In this document: positions 36,664 to 46,289 of the stretch, in pieces
Layout: the number at the start of each line of letters is the position of its first letter
Numbering within the stretch: position 1 is the stretch's first letter
Source of the DNA: SMBSF63 sp034003545
GTDB taxonomy: Bacteria; Chloroflexota; Anaerolineae; Anaerolineales; Anaerolineaceae
Assembly (NCBI GenBank): GCA_964447155.1
Contig: CAYURM010000001.1
Coordinates: forward strand, 248,001-312,000
Length of the DNA: 64,000 nucleotides
Direction: 5' to 3'
Translations under genes and position numbers: made by a program
The notes under the pieces: model-generated
What the model saw: only the letters and a program-made list of their open reading frames with translations
Told to the model about the DNA's origin: nothing
The model's database searches: none

Positions 36664-36990
36664 TGCCCCAAAATCTCAATCAAAAAAGAGGCTGCCCAAA
36701 AGGCAGTCTCTTTTGCTTTTCCCTTTTCATAAAATAACCCCACCATGCCGTGTGCTGCGTAGTTTTGAACCTGCTAAAAGCAGGTTTGGCTCCGCCTGGT
36801 GCAGTTTCGCCTTGGCTCAGGCCTATCGCGTTTCTGCCTCAAAACGAAACCCTTATTTCAAGTGTTGGCTCAAAACCGGTCTTGCGGCATCACGAACACA
36901 GCAGGGTATAATTCTTATACCATAAATTTTTCGGATTGTACAGTCACCTGAAATTAACCAAACAACAGAATCGCTGGAAAAAACAAAAAA
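36664..36990. other. Gap after liv operon
   Basis: Apart from the terminator at 36686-36718 this 327-base stretch shows no gene or clear repeat. A weak hairpin ACCTGCT/AGCAGGT lies near 36770-36786. Confidence 0.5.
36686..36718 (+). terminator. Terminator of liv operon
   Basis: AAGAGGCTGCC pairs with GGCAGTCTCTT (one G-T pair) around CAAAA, followed by a T-rich tail TTTTGCTTTT. Confidence 0.8.
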
Positions 36991-37578
36991 ATGAAACCAG
37001 AGACCATCCGCAGCTTCATCGCCATCCCTCTTCCCCCGGCCGCGCAAGACACCATTGCCGAATGGCTTGACGCCCTGCAAAAACGCCAGAGACGCGGCGT
37101 CCGCTGGGTAGATGCCGCAAAAATGCACCTGACGATGAAATTCCTTGGAGACATCCTCCCCGAACAAATCCCCGCCATTCAGCAGGCGATGCGGGTCGCC
37201 GCCGCAGAGTTCCGGGTTTTCACTTTTGACCTGAAAGGGCTGGGCGCCTTCCCCGGCGTCTACAAACCGCGTGTGATCTGGGTAAGTATCATCGCCCCCC
37301 CCGCCTTGCAGCAACTGCAACACCATCTTGAAAAACACCTGGCAGTACTCGGCTTTCCGGCAGAGGATCGCAGATTCTCGCCGCACCTTACCCTGGGGCG
37401 CATCAGTCGTCATGCCAGCGAAAAAGACATGGCCGGTGTCTCAGCTTTGCTGCGCCAACCGCCAAAAATTGCCCTGTCCGATGTCCCGGTAGATGCCCTC
37501 TACCTTTACCGCAGTGACCTGCACCCCGACGGGTCGGTCTACACCCTGCTGGAACGAAGCCCGCTAAAAGAAAGTTGA
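36991..37578 (+). CDS. thpR: RNA 2',3'-cyclic phosphodiesterase (2'-5' RNA ligase family)
   Basis: A 195-residue 2H phosphoesterase with the two catalytic HxT motifs HLTM at 46-49 and HLTL at 132-135. It opens with RSFIAIPLP, the ThpR signature. Members open 2',3'-cyclic phosphates on RNA ends and can ligate half-tRNAs in reverse. It is a soluble, single gene between liv and a small membrane protein gene. No strong ribosome site is seen before ATG 36991, but family length agrees. Confidence 0.9.
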   Translation: MKPETIRSFIAIPLPPAAQDTIAEWLDALQKRQRRGVRWVDAAKMHLTMKFLGDILPEQIPAIQQAMRVAAAEFRVFTFDLKGLGAFPGVYKPRVIWVSIIAPPALQQLQHHLEKHLAVLGFPAEDRRFSPHLTLGRISRHASEKDMAGVSALLRQPPKIALSDVPVDALYLYRSDLHPDGSVYTLLERSPLKES

Positions 37579-37627
37579 TTCCCCTATTGGCATCCATATT
37601 GCACCAGGTAAGTTCAGCCAGGTTTTA

Positions 37628-37656
37628 TTGACAACCGCGTCCATCCACCTTATACT
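37628..37656 (+). promoter_or_regulatory. Near-consensus promoter of small membrane protein
   Basis: TTGACA (37628-37633), a 17-base spacer, and TATACT (37651-37656). The expected start of transcription near 37663 lies 27 bases before ATG 37690. Confidence 0.8.
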
Positions 37657-37689
37657 GAATCTTGAGGACAGGATTTACCAAACAAAACC

Positions 37690-37917
37690 ATGATCTCAAC
37701 CGTAACCACTTCCACTGTTTCTACCGTGACCATTGCCGGCTCATTCGCCGCCATTGGCATCATTATCCTGTTGGGCATGCTCATCCAGAAAGAGCTGGCC
37801 TCTTCCGCAGACAGTGAAAAAGCACAGCGCCTGAGCAAGGCACTCAACATCGGCATCATCCCCCTCATCCTCGCCTTTGTCCTCATCATCCTTTCCCGCA
37901 TCTTCAATATTCTATAG
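37690..37917 (+). CDS. Small two-helix membrane protein
   Basis: A 75-residue protein: a Thr/Ser/Val-rich start (STVTTSTVSTVT), a helix at about 16-34, a charged loop QKELASSADSEKAQRLSK, and a second helix at about 53-74. It has its own strong promoter 27 bases upstream. No recognised function. The charged loop between two helices suggests a small integral membrane protein with cytosolic or external hairpin. Confidence 0.7.
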   Translation: MISTVTTSTVSTVTIAGSFAAIGIIILLGMLIQKELASSADSEKAQRLSKALNIGIIPLILAFVLIILSRIFNIL

Positions 37918-38091
37918 ATTTCCCCTTATAGGCACAGGTTCACGCTGCACGTACGTTAACCACCTGTCGGTTTTTTTTGTAGGGACAGGTTTACCCTAAC
38001 GGGGATGATATCCAATCTGTCCGCTGCTCTCTCGCCAAACTTCCAAGCCATCCAGCACAAAACCCTGCCCGATAACTCCGCTACCATCGTA

Positions 38092-38111
38092 GTAACGACT
38101 TTAGTCGTTCC
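38092..38111. repeat. Dispersed palindromic repeat, G-type
   Basis: GTAACGACTTTAGTCGTTCC, a slightly decayed copy of the palindrome family, in the 281-base gap that also holds GTAGGGACAGG and GTAGGGACTGG fragments (about 37979 and 38157). No gene is seen in the gap. Confidence 0.7.
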
Positions 38112-38198
38112 TCCTCGCAGGCCTTAACCACCAAGATTTACATCCATCCTTGCTCGTAGGGACTGGCGACTACCCTGTCCGCTTCCATCCGCTGTCGC

Positions 38199-39707
38199 TC
38201 AATCCTCCCCCGCAATCAACATCCATCTCACCGCATCAAACCCGACCACCTCATCCACGTCCGGCATATTCATGGCATGATTATCAAGCCGCACATAAGC
38301 CCCCGGCCCCGCCTTGAAAGCATAGATCCCCAGGCTGGCCCATTGTCCCTGATATCTGGTTTGATCCACCAGCACAACCACCGGCTCATCCAGGCCACCG
38401 ATCCCGTATAGCGCATACGGAAAAGTCGCCAGCCCCTCCGGGCAGAATACCTGCACTTCGTAATACCCATCCGCAGGCAGTTCAGGATGCCATTCCACCA
38501 CCGCGTCCGCTTTTCCTTCCGTAGGGGAAGCCCACACCAGATCTCCGCCAATCCCCTTTTTTGACAGCCATGTCGTTCCGCCCGTACGCACAAACCCGGG
38601 GTCTCCATCATCCACCATGATCAAATACGCATTGGGCACCTGTACCGCCACTTGAGGCAGTGTGGCAGCGAAAGGCGCCATCGGCGGTCGGGGTGTCAAT
38701 GTCGGCGGCAGCGGGGTCGATGTGAAAGCAATCGTCGAAGTCGCCATGGGTATTGGAGAAGGCTGCGTGAATGTCGGCGCAGAAGTATACGTCGGTACGG
38801 GCGTCCAGGTAAGGATTGGCTGCGGTGTCTCCGTTGCCAACGATGCCGAAACCGTCGTTGTCAGCGGCGGGGGCAAGGGCAGCCAGTTCGGCAGCGGATA
38901 GGAGCCGGCAGCCAAAAACGGAAAAACCAGAAACAGGCCAATATTGGTCAAACCGTGTGCCAGTGTCACCCCCAGAATCGAACGGGTATGCTTGACGACC
39001 TGCCCAAAATACAGCGCTACCAACAGGACAAACAGAAAATCCACCAATGATCGATAACCGAGGTGCATCACCGCGAATAACACCCCCGCATACACCAATC
39101 CCCAACGCCCGATAAATTCCCGGGAGGATTGCTGCAACAACCCGCGGAAGATGACTTCCTCCAGCAGGCCGGTGAAAACCAGCAAGATCAGGGCAGGCTG
39201 CCAGATCAACTGGAAAGTAAAAGCGCCCACCAGCGGCTGGGGACGCAGAATCACATACTCCACATACCCCAGCAGCACACCCGAAAGGGCAACCCCAATC
39301 TGCAAAATTGGTCGGTTGACAGTGAACAATAGCCGGTCAATACTCAACCCCATCATCCGCGCACTGAAAAAAGCCGCCAGAAAAAGCGGTGTTCCGATGA
39401 TCAAATACCAGTAAACAAACTGGAAATTCGTCAGCGGAAGGGAAAGACTCATCAAGCGGATCAAAGGAACCAGCGCCATCGAAAAATAAAAACGCTGCGC
39501 CACCCGCCGGCTGGCTGACGCCCCCTGCATAATCAACAGGAGCAGGATCGTCCCATGCAGCACCAGCCCAATCAACGGATCACGCCCTGAAGTAAAGACC
39601 TCCCCAAGCGCAATGCCCAGCAGGTACAACAGAGCCACCGGCAGCGCGCCCTTCAACGCGCCGGGTTGTACCGGGGATGCTCCATTTTTCTTGTCCGGGC
39701 TCTTCAT
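38199..39707 (-). CDS. CPBP intramembrane protease fused to golvesin-like domain
   Basis: A 502-residue fusion. Residues 1-285 form a polytopic membrane domain with the CPBP/Abi signature EEVIFRG at 183-189 and a second motif VMHLGYRS further on, both needed for the glutamate protease. A Thr/Pro/Ser-rich linker spans about 295-355. The remaining 145 residues (from about NAYLIMVDDGDPGFVRTGG, with YYEVQVFCPEG and WASLGIYAF) look like the golvesin C-terminal domain, an extracellular beta-sandwich. ATG 39707 fits AAGGA upstream better than 39743. It ends the surface-polysaccharide run. Confidence 0.75.
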   Translation of the reverse strand: MKSPDKKNGASPVQPGALKGALPVALLYLLGIALGEVFTSGRDPLIGLVLHGTILLLLIMQGASASRRVAQRFYFSMALVPLIRLMSLSLPLTNFQFVYWYLIIGTPLFLAAFFSARMMGLSIDRLLFTVNRPILQIGVALSGVLLGYVEYVILRPQPLVGAFTFQLIWQPALILLVFTGLLEEVIFRGLLQQSSREFIGRWGLVYAGVLFAVMHLGYRSLVDFLFVLLVALYFGQVVKHTRSILGVTLAHGLTNIGLFLVFPFLAAGSYPLPNWLPLPPPLTTTVSASLATETPQPILTWTPVPTYTSAPTFTQPSPIPMATSTIAFTSTPLPPTLTPRPPMAPFAATLPQVAVQVPNAYLIMVDDGDPGFVRTGGTTWLSKKGIGGDLVWASPTEGKADAVVEWHPELPADGYYEVQVFCPEGLATFPYALYGIGGLDEPVVVLVDQTRYQGQWASLGIYAFKAGPGAYVRLDNHAMNMPDVDEVVGFDAVRWMLIAGED

Positions 39708-39994
39708 TAATGCTGATCCTTCATGTTTTCGCCCCCTGGTCACATCGTACCCGAAGGTGAAAATAGGTTTGTGCCGATTTCAGCCCCCTTGTCACATCGC
39801 CTTTCGCCCTCCCTGTCAAAGGGATGAAGAGGAATGCTGCGAAGCGGCAGAGCTTTGCCCCCCTTGTCAAAGGGGGTAGGGGGGATTTGCCTGTGCCGCT
39901 CAAAAATTCCAACACCTGCAAGCAAAAACCTCTTTCACCCCCCTGTCAAATCGTACCCGAAGGGGGAAGGGATAGAGAGGATTGAGCTGATCCC

Positions 39995-41929
39995 TCACTG
40001 TCCCACAGTATACAGGAAAACCTCCCCGTTGTCATAGCTCCGCCAGCATTTTTCAGCCAGGAAATCAGTGAATTCCGCCGTCGGCAGCACGTAATCGCTG
40101 ACCTGATAATCGGGATAGGGGATGAAGAAACCATTACGTAGATCAAACTGGCGCACGAGGATCGCTTCGGCCTCCTGATACGTTTTCGCCTCGCGGGGAT
40201 CAATTTCCGAAATCTCTTTCAGATACCGCCCGGTCTTACTGCTGGCTGCGATCTGACCGCTGCCCTGCTCCGCCAGCGCCTGATCCATACCGCGCACTTC
40301 GGCTTCAAAAAACCCGGGGCGGATGCTCAACTCCTCCAGATACAGCGGACTATCGGGCATCGCCCGCAGCGGAGAAGTCATCATTGCCCCCGCGGTGAAA
40401 AGCACCAGCAGCGCCAGACCAGCCTGCTTCAGCCAGGTCTGCCACGGCGGCCTGCCCTGCACAGCTCGATAACCCAGCAGCTGCCTGATCCCAAAGGCGC
40501 TGAACACACACGCTGGTACGTACAGAAACGAAATCCACCTGGCAGGCAGAATATGGCGCAGGCCCAGAAAAGCCCCGCCGTAGGTAATGAAGATCAACAT
40601 CGAAGTCATCACAACAAAAGCCATCACAGTCGCCTGTTTTGAGAACAGTCGCAGGCAGCCGAGAATCCCTACGACGGTCAGCATGAGCAGCATCACCCAC
40701 CCCAGATCGCCCAGGAAAACCTGCCACTCAGCCAACTGCCCCGCGCCGGAAATCATCTGCACATCCCCCAGGAAAGCCTCCTCGATGGACATCTTGATCG
40801 TTAATGCCACCCGCGCCAAAAAAGTCTCTTCAGGAACAGCGGCATTGTAACTCCAGTAAAGCACCGGCAGCACAACCGCCAGCGTGACAAACGTCATCGA
40901 GATGAACTGCATTCGATTCTCAGAGCCATACCCTTCCTCAAAAAACGCAAAAGTCATAAACAAAAGGAATACGGAGATCATCAGGATCAAGGAGGACAAC
41001 GTATGCACAAAAACCATCACCACAATCAGCAGAATCAAAATCGCCGTCCATGTTGGACGGAAACGCTTGCGATACCGATTGCGTAACACAATGCCCATTA
41101 ACAACAGGGCAAAGATCGCAATCCCCACCGTCATCGGGATGATCTGCATCCCCCATTGAAGTTGATAATCACACAGGGAGAGGAAGAGGAAAGCCAGCAG
41201 GCCAGTCTTCTGATCAAAGAGCACATTGCCAATTGAAAATACGGCCACCAGTGATAGGGACTGCAGCACGCTCACCATGAAAAAGCTGGCCTTCAAGTCC
41301 AGCCCGCTGAGCTGGTGAAAAACAGCGATCAGCACCTGAAAGACAGGGAATGAACTGTACGCCTCTCCCTGCGGGAACTGCCCCTGGGCAATGAAGCGCT
41401 CCACCAGGTCCAGATGATAAAACGGGTCATTGCCCATCAAGGTCGGAAACTGGAAAAATCCGCTGGCCTTGAACCCGATCCCCAGCAACAAGACCTGGGC
41501 AAGGATCATGCGTTGTTTCCATACTGGCGAGGTGTCAAAAAACACAATTTGTAGCACGGTACACACCACCGTGCCAAAGAAAAGCCCGACGTAATCCAAC
41601 CCGCGCACATAACTGTGAGAGGTGCGCAGCAAAAGCACCGAGGCCAGCAGCAACAGCATAGACAATCCTGAAAACAGCAAAAAGAACAGGGTACTGTGCT
41701 GGCTGGCCTGCACCGGAGGGGTCTTCTGCACCGCTCCAAAAACTCGGTATGTAAGCAGGTAAAACAAACAGGCTGCCAGGATGGTATAACCAAAATATGC
41801 ACGGTTGAGATGAAAATAATTACTCAGAACAATTTCGGCAGCGCCCGTGAGGACACCCAGCACAGCCAGTGTCAGGTCTGGCTTGCGAAAAAGAAAAAAT
41901 CGTCTGCGTTGGTTGTCCGCTTTATTCAT
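39995..41929 (-). CDS. Large polytopic membrane protein, GT-C-like
   Basis: A 644-residue protein with about 13 hydrophobic helices and a 110-residue soluble tail. A loop near residue 150 reads NDPFYHLDLVERFIAQGQFP, resembling the first external loop of GT-C glycosyltransferases or oligosaccharyl-transferase-like proteins, where acidic residues bind the metal. ATGA overlap at 41926-41929 with the upstream glycosyltransferase gene shows coupling. The likely role is sugar transfer on the outer membrane face, inferred from topology and context. Confidence 0.65.
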   Translation of the reverse strand: MNKADNQRRRFFLFRKPDLTLAVLGVLTGAAEIVLSNYFHLNRAYFGYTILAACLFYLLTYRVFGAVQKTPPVQASQHSTLFFLLFSGLSMLLLLASVLLLRTSHSYVRGLDYVGLFFGTVVCTVLQIVFFDTSPVWKQRMILAQVLLLGIGFKASGFFQFPTLMGNDPFYHLDLVERFIAQGQFPQGEAYSSFPVFQVLIAVFHQLSGLDLKASFFMVSVLQSLSLVAVFSIGNVLFDQKTGLLAFLFLSLCDYQLQWGMQIIPMTVGIAIFALLLMGIVLRNRYRKRFRPTWTAILILLIVVMVFVHTLSSLILMISVFLLFMTFAFFEEGYGSENRMQFISMTFVTLAVVLPVLYWSYNAAVPEETFLARVALTIKMSIEEAFLGDVQMISGAGQLAEWQVFLGDLGWVMLLMLTVVGILGCLRLFSKQATVMAFVVMTSMLIFITYGGAFLGLRHILPARWISFLYVPACVFSAFGIRQLLGYRAVQGRPPWQTWLKQAGLALLVLFTAGAMMTSPLRAMPDSPLYLEELSIRPGFFEAEVRGMDQALAEQGSGQIAASSKTGRYLKEISEIDPREAKTYQEAEAILVRQFDLRNGFFIPYPDYQVSDYVLPTAEFTDFLAEKCWRSYDNGEVFLYTVGQ

Positions 41930-42837
41930 CGGTTCTTTGCCTGCTGGATCAAGGTGGGAAGCTGGTGCCATACTTCCCGCAGTCTTTGTCGCCCAAAATA
42001 GGCGCGCACTTCGGCATCGGCAATCCTCTCTTCCCGCCGGAAAACAGCCTTGGCATATCCGCTCAGGTGAGCCAGAAACAGATATTTTGGCGAACGGAAC
42101 AGAAATTCATAGCATGCGTGCCCCAGCACCAGCACAGGATGGTATCCCAGATAATACTGTTCCGAGCCAGCCATCTCCCAGCGCGCCCACAGAGACGTAG
42201 CGCTGTGCGCCTTGCGCCGGTGATACGCCGGGATGTCTGCAAATCGTCTCAGTTTCCAGCCGCTCAGGGTAGCTTTGGCCTCGGCCACTGTCTCTGGTGC
42301 GCGGGTCACCGGACTGCCGCCCATCTCCTCAAAACACGCACGGCGGAAAAGGCGAATCCCGTCCGTGGGATGATCAGAAAGCACAACCTCTTTTTTCACA
42401 GCTTGCACTTTGCCTTCTTCACCCACATCAGCATTGGTCAGACTTGGACTGGCAATACCCAGCCGCTCATCCGAAGCAAATTCTGTCAGCAGTGAGGCGA
42501 AGCAATCCGCGTCAAAAATCACATCCGCATCCACTTTGCCAAGCAGATCAAACCCAATCCCGCGCTGCGCCGCCTCTGCCTGGAGTGCAGTGAACCCCTG
42601 ATGAACCACGCCCGCATAGTGCAATCCCAGCCCACCCGGTTCATAAGGCAGGGTAATGCTGAACACCCAGTCATGCGCCGCAGCCAATTCATCCATGATC
42701 GCCTGGCTTCCATCTGTGCTGGCGTCATTAATCAGCAGCCACAGCGCCGGACGAACCGCCTGGCGCAGCAGCATTTCTGCCAGTGAAGGCAGATACTGTT
42801 CTTCATTCTTGATCGGCGTCAACAATACGTACTGCAC
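41926..42837 (-). CDS. Family 2 glycosyltransferase
   Basis: A 303-residue GT-A enzyme. YVLLTPIKNEEQYLP at 3-17, LINDASTDGS near 35-44 and the metal-binding KVDADVIFD near 101-109 are plain. No membrane helices are certain, though residues 230-270 are hydrophobic. It is coupled to the following membrane protein gene by ATGA. Probably adds a sugar to a surface glycan. Confidence 0.88.
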   Translation of the reverse strand: MQYVLLTPIKNEEQYLPSLAEMLLRQAVRPALWLLINDASTDGSQAIMDELAAAHDWVFSITLPYEPGGLGLHYAGVVHQGFTALQAEAAQRGIGFDLLGKVDADVIFDADCFASLLTEFASDERLGIASPSLTNADVGEEGKVQAVKKEVVLSDHPTDGIRLFRRACFEEMGGSPVTRAPETVAEAKATLSGWKLRRFADIPAYHRRKAHSATSLWARWEMAGSEQYYLGYHPVLVLGHACYEFLFRSPKYLFLAHLSGYAKAVFRREERIADAEVRAYFGRQRLREVWHQLPTLIQQAKNR

Positions 42838-42940
42838 AAACCATCCTTTTTTTGTAGGGACAATGTCCGCCGTTCAACTCCACCACACATCCATGCCCTT
42901 CAGCACAAAACCATGCCTGATAACTTTGCGCCCATTGTCA

Positions 42941-42990
42941 TAACGACTTCAGTCGTTACCTTCCGTCGGCCACAACCACCAAAGTGGTTT
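42941..42990. repeat. Palindromic repeat pair
   Basis: TAACGACTTCAGTCGTTA (42941-42958) is followed 14 bases later by AACCACCAAAGTGGTT (about 42973-42988). The G-type and C-type stems sit side by side in the 263-base gap, along with two GTAGGGA-type fragments near 42856 and 43030. No gene is seen in the gap. Confidence 0.75.
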
Positions 42991-43100
42991 CTACATGGAC
43001 AACTTCCCTCTCATTCAAGTCATCATTTGTAGGGAGAATGTCCGCCGCTGCCTCGTCTAATTCTCAACCCGTTCGGCACAACATCGTGCTCCAACCCTTT

Positions 43101-43874
43101 TTACTCAAACACCGCCGATAAATCCTCGCAGTCACCACCAGGGATCTCAAGCCAGCGATACCCAGCCGCACCCTTGTGTTGGTCCAACACCAGCCGCAGT
43201 TTCTCTTCCCGTCCGGCATTTTGGCTATACGCAATAAATATTCTCTTCTGTGCCCCCGGTGAAAGCTCAAAATTACCGAGCACCAACCGCTCATCTTCCT
43301 GCGAAAGACACACTAGGCTAAAGAATTGAGTATACTCCTCGTGACTTTCCACGATCAAGTTCACTGATTCCCCACCCGAAGCCACGTAAAACTCGGTGAA
43401 GCTCTCCCGGGTTTCATGAATATGGAAAAGCCCAAAAGCCAGCAGCACCACCGGCACAATCACTGCTGCCAGCAGGGACGGCCAGTTGATCCGCCGCTGC
43501 GGCACAGTCCCCCGCCTCACCTGAACACCCTGCCTGACCTTGAGGATCACCAGCAGCACCCCATCTGTCACAACAGCCAGCCATTGCACCAGATATTTCA
43601 CCACCGGAATGCGGAAATAGATCAGCACCAGCACTTCCAGCGCCATCAAAAACGCACTGACGAAAAGGATCAGCAGCACTTCCACTTCCAGCTCAAAAGG
43701 ACGCTCGCCAAACAACAGGCGTACCAGCAGCCAGCCCGGCATCACAAATGCCAGCAGCACACCAGACGCCGATTCAAGCCAACCAATGCCCCAATAAATG
43801 GCCGCATACAAAGCCGCCAAAAGGATCGCCAGAATGATACTGTCGGCATGATTGGAAAACCGGGATCTTCTCAT
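43101..43874 (-). CDS. DUF1616-like membrane protein
   Basis: A 257-residue protein with two N-terminal helices (about 12-45), two more near 66-110, another near 135-152, then a beta-rich external domain of about 100 residues. The layout and ASGVLLAFVMPGWLLVRLLF resemble DUF1616 proteins found in archaeal and bacterial polysaccharide loci. Its start overlaps the flippase stop as ATGA. Role unknown; context suggests envelope glycan assembly. Confidence 0.65.
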   Translation of the reverse strand: MRRSRFSNHADSIILAILLAALYAAIYWGIGWLESASGVLLAFVMPGWLLVRLLFGERPFELEVEVLLILFVSAFLMALEVLVLIYFRIPVVKYLVQWLAVVTDGVLLVILKVRQGVQVRRGTVPQRRINWPSLLAAVIVPVVLLAFGLFHIHETRESFTEFYVASGGESVNLIVESHEEYTQFFSLVCLSQEDERLVLGNFELSPGAQKRIFIAYSQNAGREEKLRLVLDQHKGAAGYRWLEIPGGDCEDLSAVFE

Positions 43875-45145
43875 GCCACCCTGTCCTTACGGTCTGCACC
43901 AAAGCACACTGTTGCAAGAAAAACCTGAGAGGTCAGCCAGCCAATACCCACAGATTTCAATTCCCACTCATCCACCAGCAAGAAGAATACCAGCAGGTAA
44001 ATGATCGTAGAGAACAGTGACAATGCAAGCAGCCGTTTCAAATCATGCTCCACCTGCATACGGGTAAAAAAAACACGGTTCAGGGCGACACAAGGCGCAG
44101 CCAACGCCATCCACACCAGCAGCGGCGCTGCATACTGGTAGGATTTGCCAAAGACAGCCAGCACCCACGGAGCGCCAAATCCCAGCAGCACAGCCAGACC
44201 GGAGGTGATCCACAAACTCAAACGCAAGGAGCGGTTGAAAACGGGAACAAAACCTTCGGCGTCATGCGAGCCTTCTGCGAAAGCAGCCCCGGCAATCGCC
44301 TGCCCGGCGCTGGCAATCAATGACCCCAGCATCCAGGCAATATAGGCATTGGCGCTATACACCGGGCCGAGCCGCTCCATCACCAGCAGCGGCGTCAGCA
44401 GCAGCGGAACCTGATACGCCTGCAAAGCGAGATGCACACCAAATGAGTACGGGATCAACTGCCGGAGTATTGGAAAATGCCAGGCCGGGTCAAAATGATA
44501 TGCCGGCAAGGCGCGGGGCAAAAAGAGGAACATCCCCACCAGCACCGAGAAGAACATCCCAATCAGCATTGCGGCAATAATCCCTGCTGCCCCCCAAGAA
44601 GCGAGCAGCAGGGTCAAAACCAGACGCAGCAAATTGGTGATCACCACCATCCAGAAACCATACTTGCTCTGGCGCAAAGCCTGGAAGACCATCTGTAGCA
44701 GCGAGTTTACGCCAAAAACCGGCGCACACAACAGAAAGGCAAACAGGAAACGCCCGCGGCTGCCCATCTCCGCCAGCGACGGAGACCATAACGGTGCGCC
44801 CAGCACATACACCAGACTGGCGAGGATAGAAACCCCAATGGTAAACACCAGAGCGGTATTGACCATCCGCGCTGGTTGGGCGGATGCGGGCAGAAACTTG
44901 ATCAATCCCATCCCCAATCCCAGCCCAGCCAGGCCGGTGAGAAATTGCGATGTGGAAATAATTGTCGTTGCCAGGCCAACTTCCGCCGGCAAATATAATC
45001 GTGAGGCGGCCAGCCATACCAAAAAGCCAAACCCGGAGGAAACCACCAGGATACCAAACAGAAAGAAGGAATTGACGAGCAGCGAATCCTCGCTGTTCAT
45101 CACCTTCCACAGGCTCTCTCTGATATCCACCAGATTATTTTTCAC
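43871..45145 (-). CDS. Polysaccharide flippase, Wzx-like (MOP superfamily)
   Basis: A 424-residue protein with about 12-13 membrane helices. The N-terminal NSFFLFGILVVSSGFGFLVWLAASRLYLPAEVGLAT is characteristic of oligosaccharide flippases. It should move lipid-linked sugar units across the membrane for the enzymes of this locus. It is coupled by ATGA to the DUF1616-like gene. Confidence 0.85.
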   Translation of the reverse strand: MKNNLVDIRESLWKVMNSEDSLLVNSFFLFGILVVSSGFGFLVWLAASRLYLPAEVGLATTIISTSQFLTGLAGLGLGMGLIKFLPASAQPARMVNTALVFTIGVSILASLVYVLGAPLWSPSLAEMGSRGRFLFAFLLCAPVFGVNSLLQMVFQALRQSKYGFWMVVITNLLRLVLTLLLASWGAAGIIAAMLIGMFFSVLVGMFLFLPRALPAYHFDPAWHFPILRQLIPYSFGVHLALQAYQVPLLLTPLLVMERLGPVYSANAYIAWMLGSLIASAGQAIAGAAFAEGSHDAEGFVPVFNRSLRLSLWITSGLAVLLGFGAPWVLAVFGKSYQYAAPLLVWMALAAPCVALNRVFFTRMQVEHDLKRLLALSLFSTIIYLLVFFLLVDEWELKSVGIGWLTSQVFLATVCFGADRKDRVA

Positions 45146-45245
45146 AATTCTGACATTTCTCCCAATGATTCAACGATGCGCCCGTCCTTCACAGAAACCG
45201 CGAATATGATTTTGTAAAACCTTTCCTGACTTTTTCAACCGATTC

Positions 45246-46289
45246 TCAAAGATCGTTTATCTCATTCAAAAAATCACTCACCGATTGAAGATCATCCCGC
45301 CCCGGCGAAAGGGGCAGACTCACCCGACAGGACGCCGCCACAGAAAGAACGGGATTGCCCTCTTCCCCAGTTTTCAACTCATTCTGCGGAAAAATATACG
45401 CATACGCTTCCAAGTACTGCGGATACACATCATTAAACCCCATATTGACCGAATTGTGTTGCTCCAGGCGCATCCCGGTATACATAGCCGCCACATTTTG
45501 CGCTGCAGATACTTCCTCAATCGTCAATTTATCAACCCCGCCAGCCCGCATCTCCACCAGCGCTGCAATTTCTGCGCCGGAAGCATAACACACCCGCGCG
45601 GCATCGTCTCCCGCCGGATTCATCGCCATCTTGAGCCGGTCCAAAACCGTGAGTGCTTCATTATCCTTGTGTGACAGACGGTATCTGAAAATTGCCGGAA
45701 ACGTGGGAAAGCTCCATGCCTGCCCGCCTTTGAGGATGACCCCGTCATCGCCAAGCGCACGCCATTCCGGAGACGACCGCAACAGGGACATGAGCACACT
45801 GGTCTTGTAGCTCCCCCCGCGCCCAAACAACACCACCGCACGCCTATTCCGGGCTGCCCCCGCTGCATGCGCCAGTGCACAGCCCTTCTCGCTCAGCTTG
45901 TGTGCCAGCAACTGCCGCGTTAGAAGCATCTTGCTGTACATCCCCGGCAGTATTACGCCCCGCAGTCCGCCGCCGCGCAGATCAAGGCGGATATGGGTAG
46001 GACCGCTTTCAAAGCCTTCGATTTCTACCCGCCAGCGAAACCTGCGCCAGGTATCCTCGCAGTACAGATAATTGTGCCGAACGTGATATTTGTGATCCAC
46101 CAAATAGCAATCCGCAAACTGTGGCTCAAATGACCCCAATTCCAGGGTGACATCCGGTATATCGGGCAGAGAGCCAACATGAAAATAGGAGAAAGGATCG
46201 TCCAGCCCCGGCAAACCGCTGCGCTCATGATCGATGACCTGCATCCCTACCAGGCCATGGAAATCGTAAAATGAATAGCTTGCGCTCAT
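45246..46289 (-). CDS. HPr-kinase-like P-loop protein A
   Basis: A 347-residue protein with a beta-rich N-terminal half, then HAAGAARNRRAVVLFGRGGSYKTS with the P-loop at 156-164, and DDGVIL further on. It is the paralogue of the next gene upstream: the P-loop falls at the same residue number in both. HprK-related kinases in polysaccharide and peptide loci share the HA...VLL-P-loop pattern. The Tyr in the P-loop (GSYKTS) is unusual. Coupled by ATGA at 46286-46289. The target is not evident. Confidence 0.7.
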   Translation of the reverse strand: MSASYSFYDFHGLVGMQVIDHERSGLPGLDDPFSYFHVGSLPDIPDVTLELGSFEPQFADCYLVDHKYHVRHNYLYCEDTWRRFRWRVEIEGFESGPTHIRLDLRGGGLRGVILPGMYSKMLLTRQLLAHKLSEKGCALAHAAGAARNRRAVVLFGRGGSYKTSVLMSLLRSSPEWRALGDDGVILKGGQAWSFPTFPAIFRYRLSHKDNEALTVLDRLKMAMNPAGDDAARVCYASGAEIAALVEMRAGGVDKLTIEEVSAAQNVAAMYTGMRLEQHNSVNMGFNDVYPQYLEAYAYIFPQNELKTGEEGNPVLSVAASCRVSLPLSPGRDDLQSVSDFLNEINDL

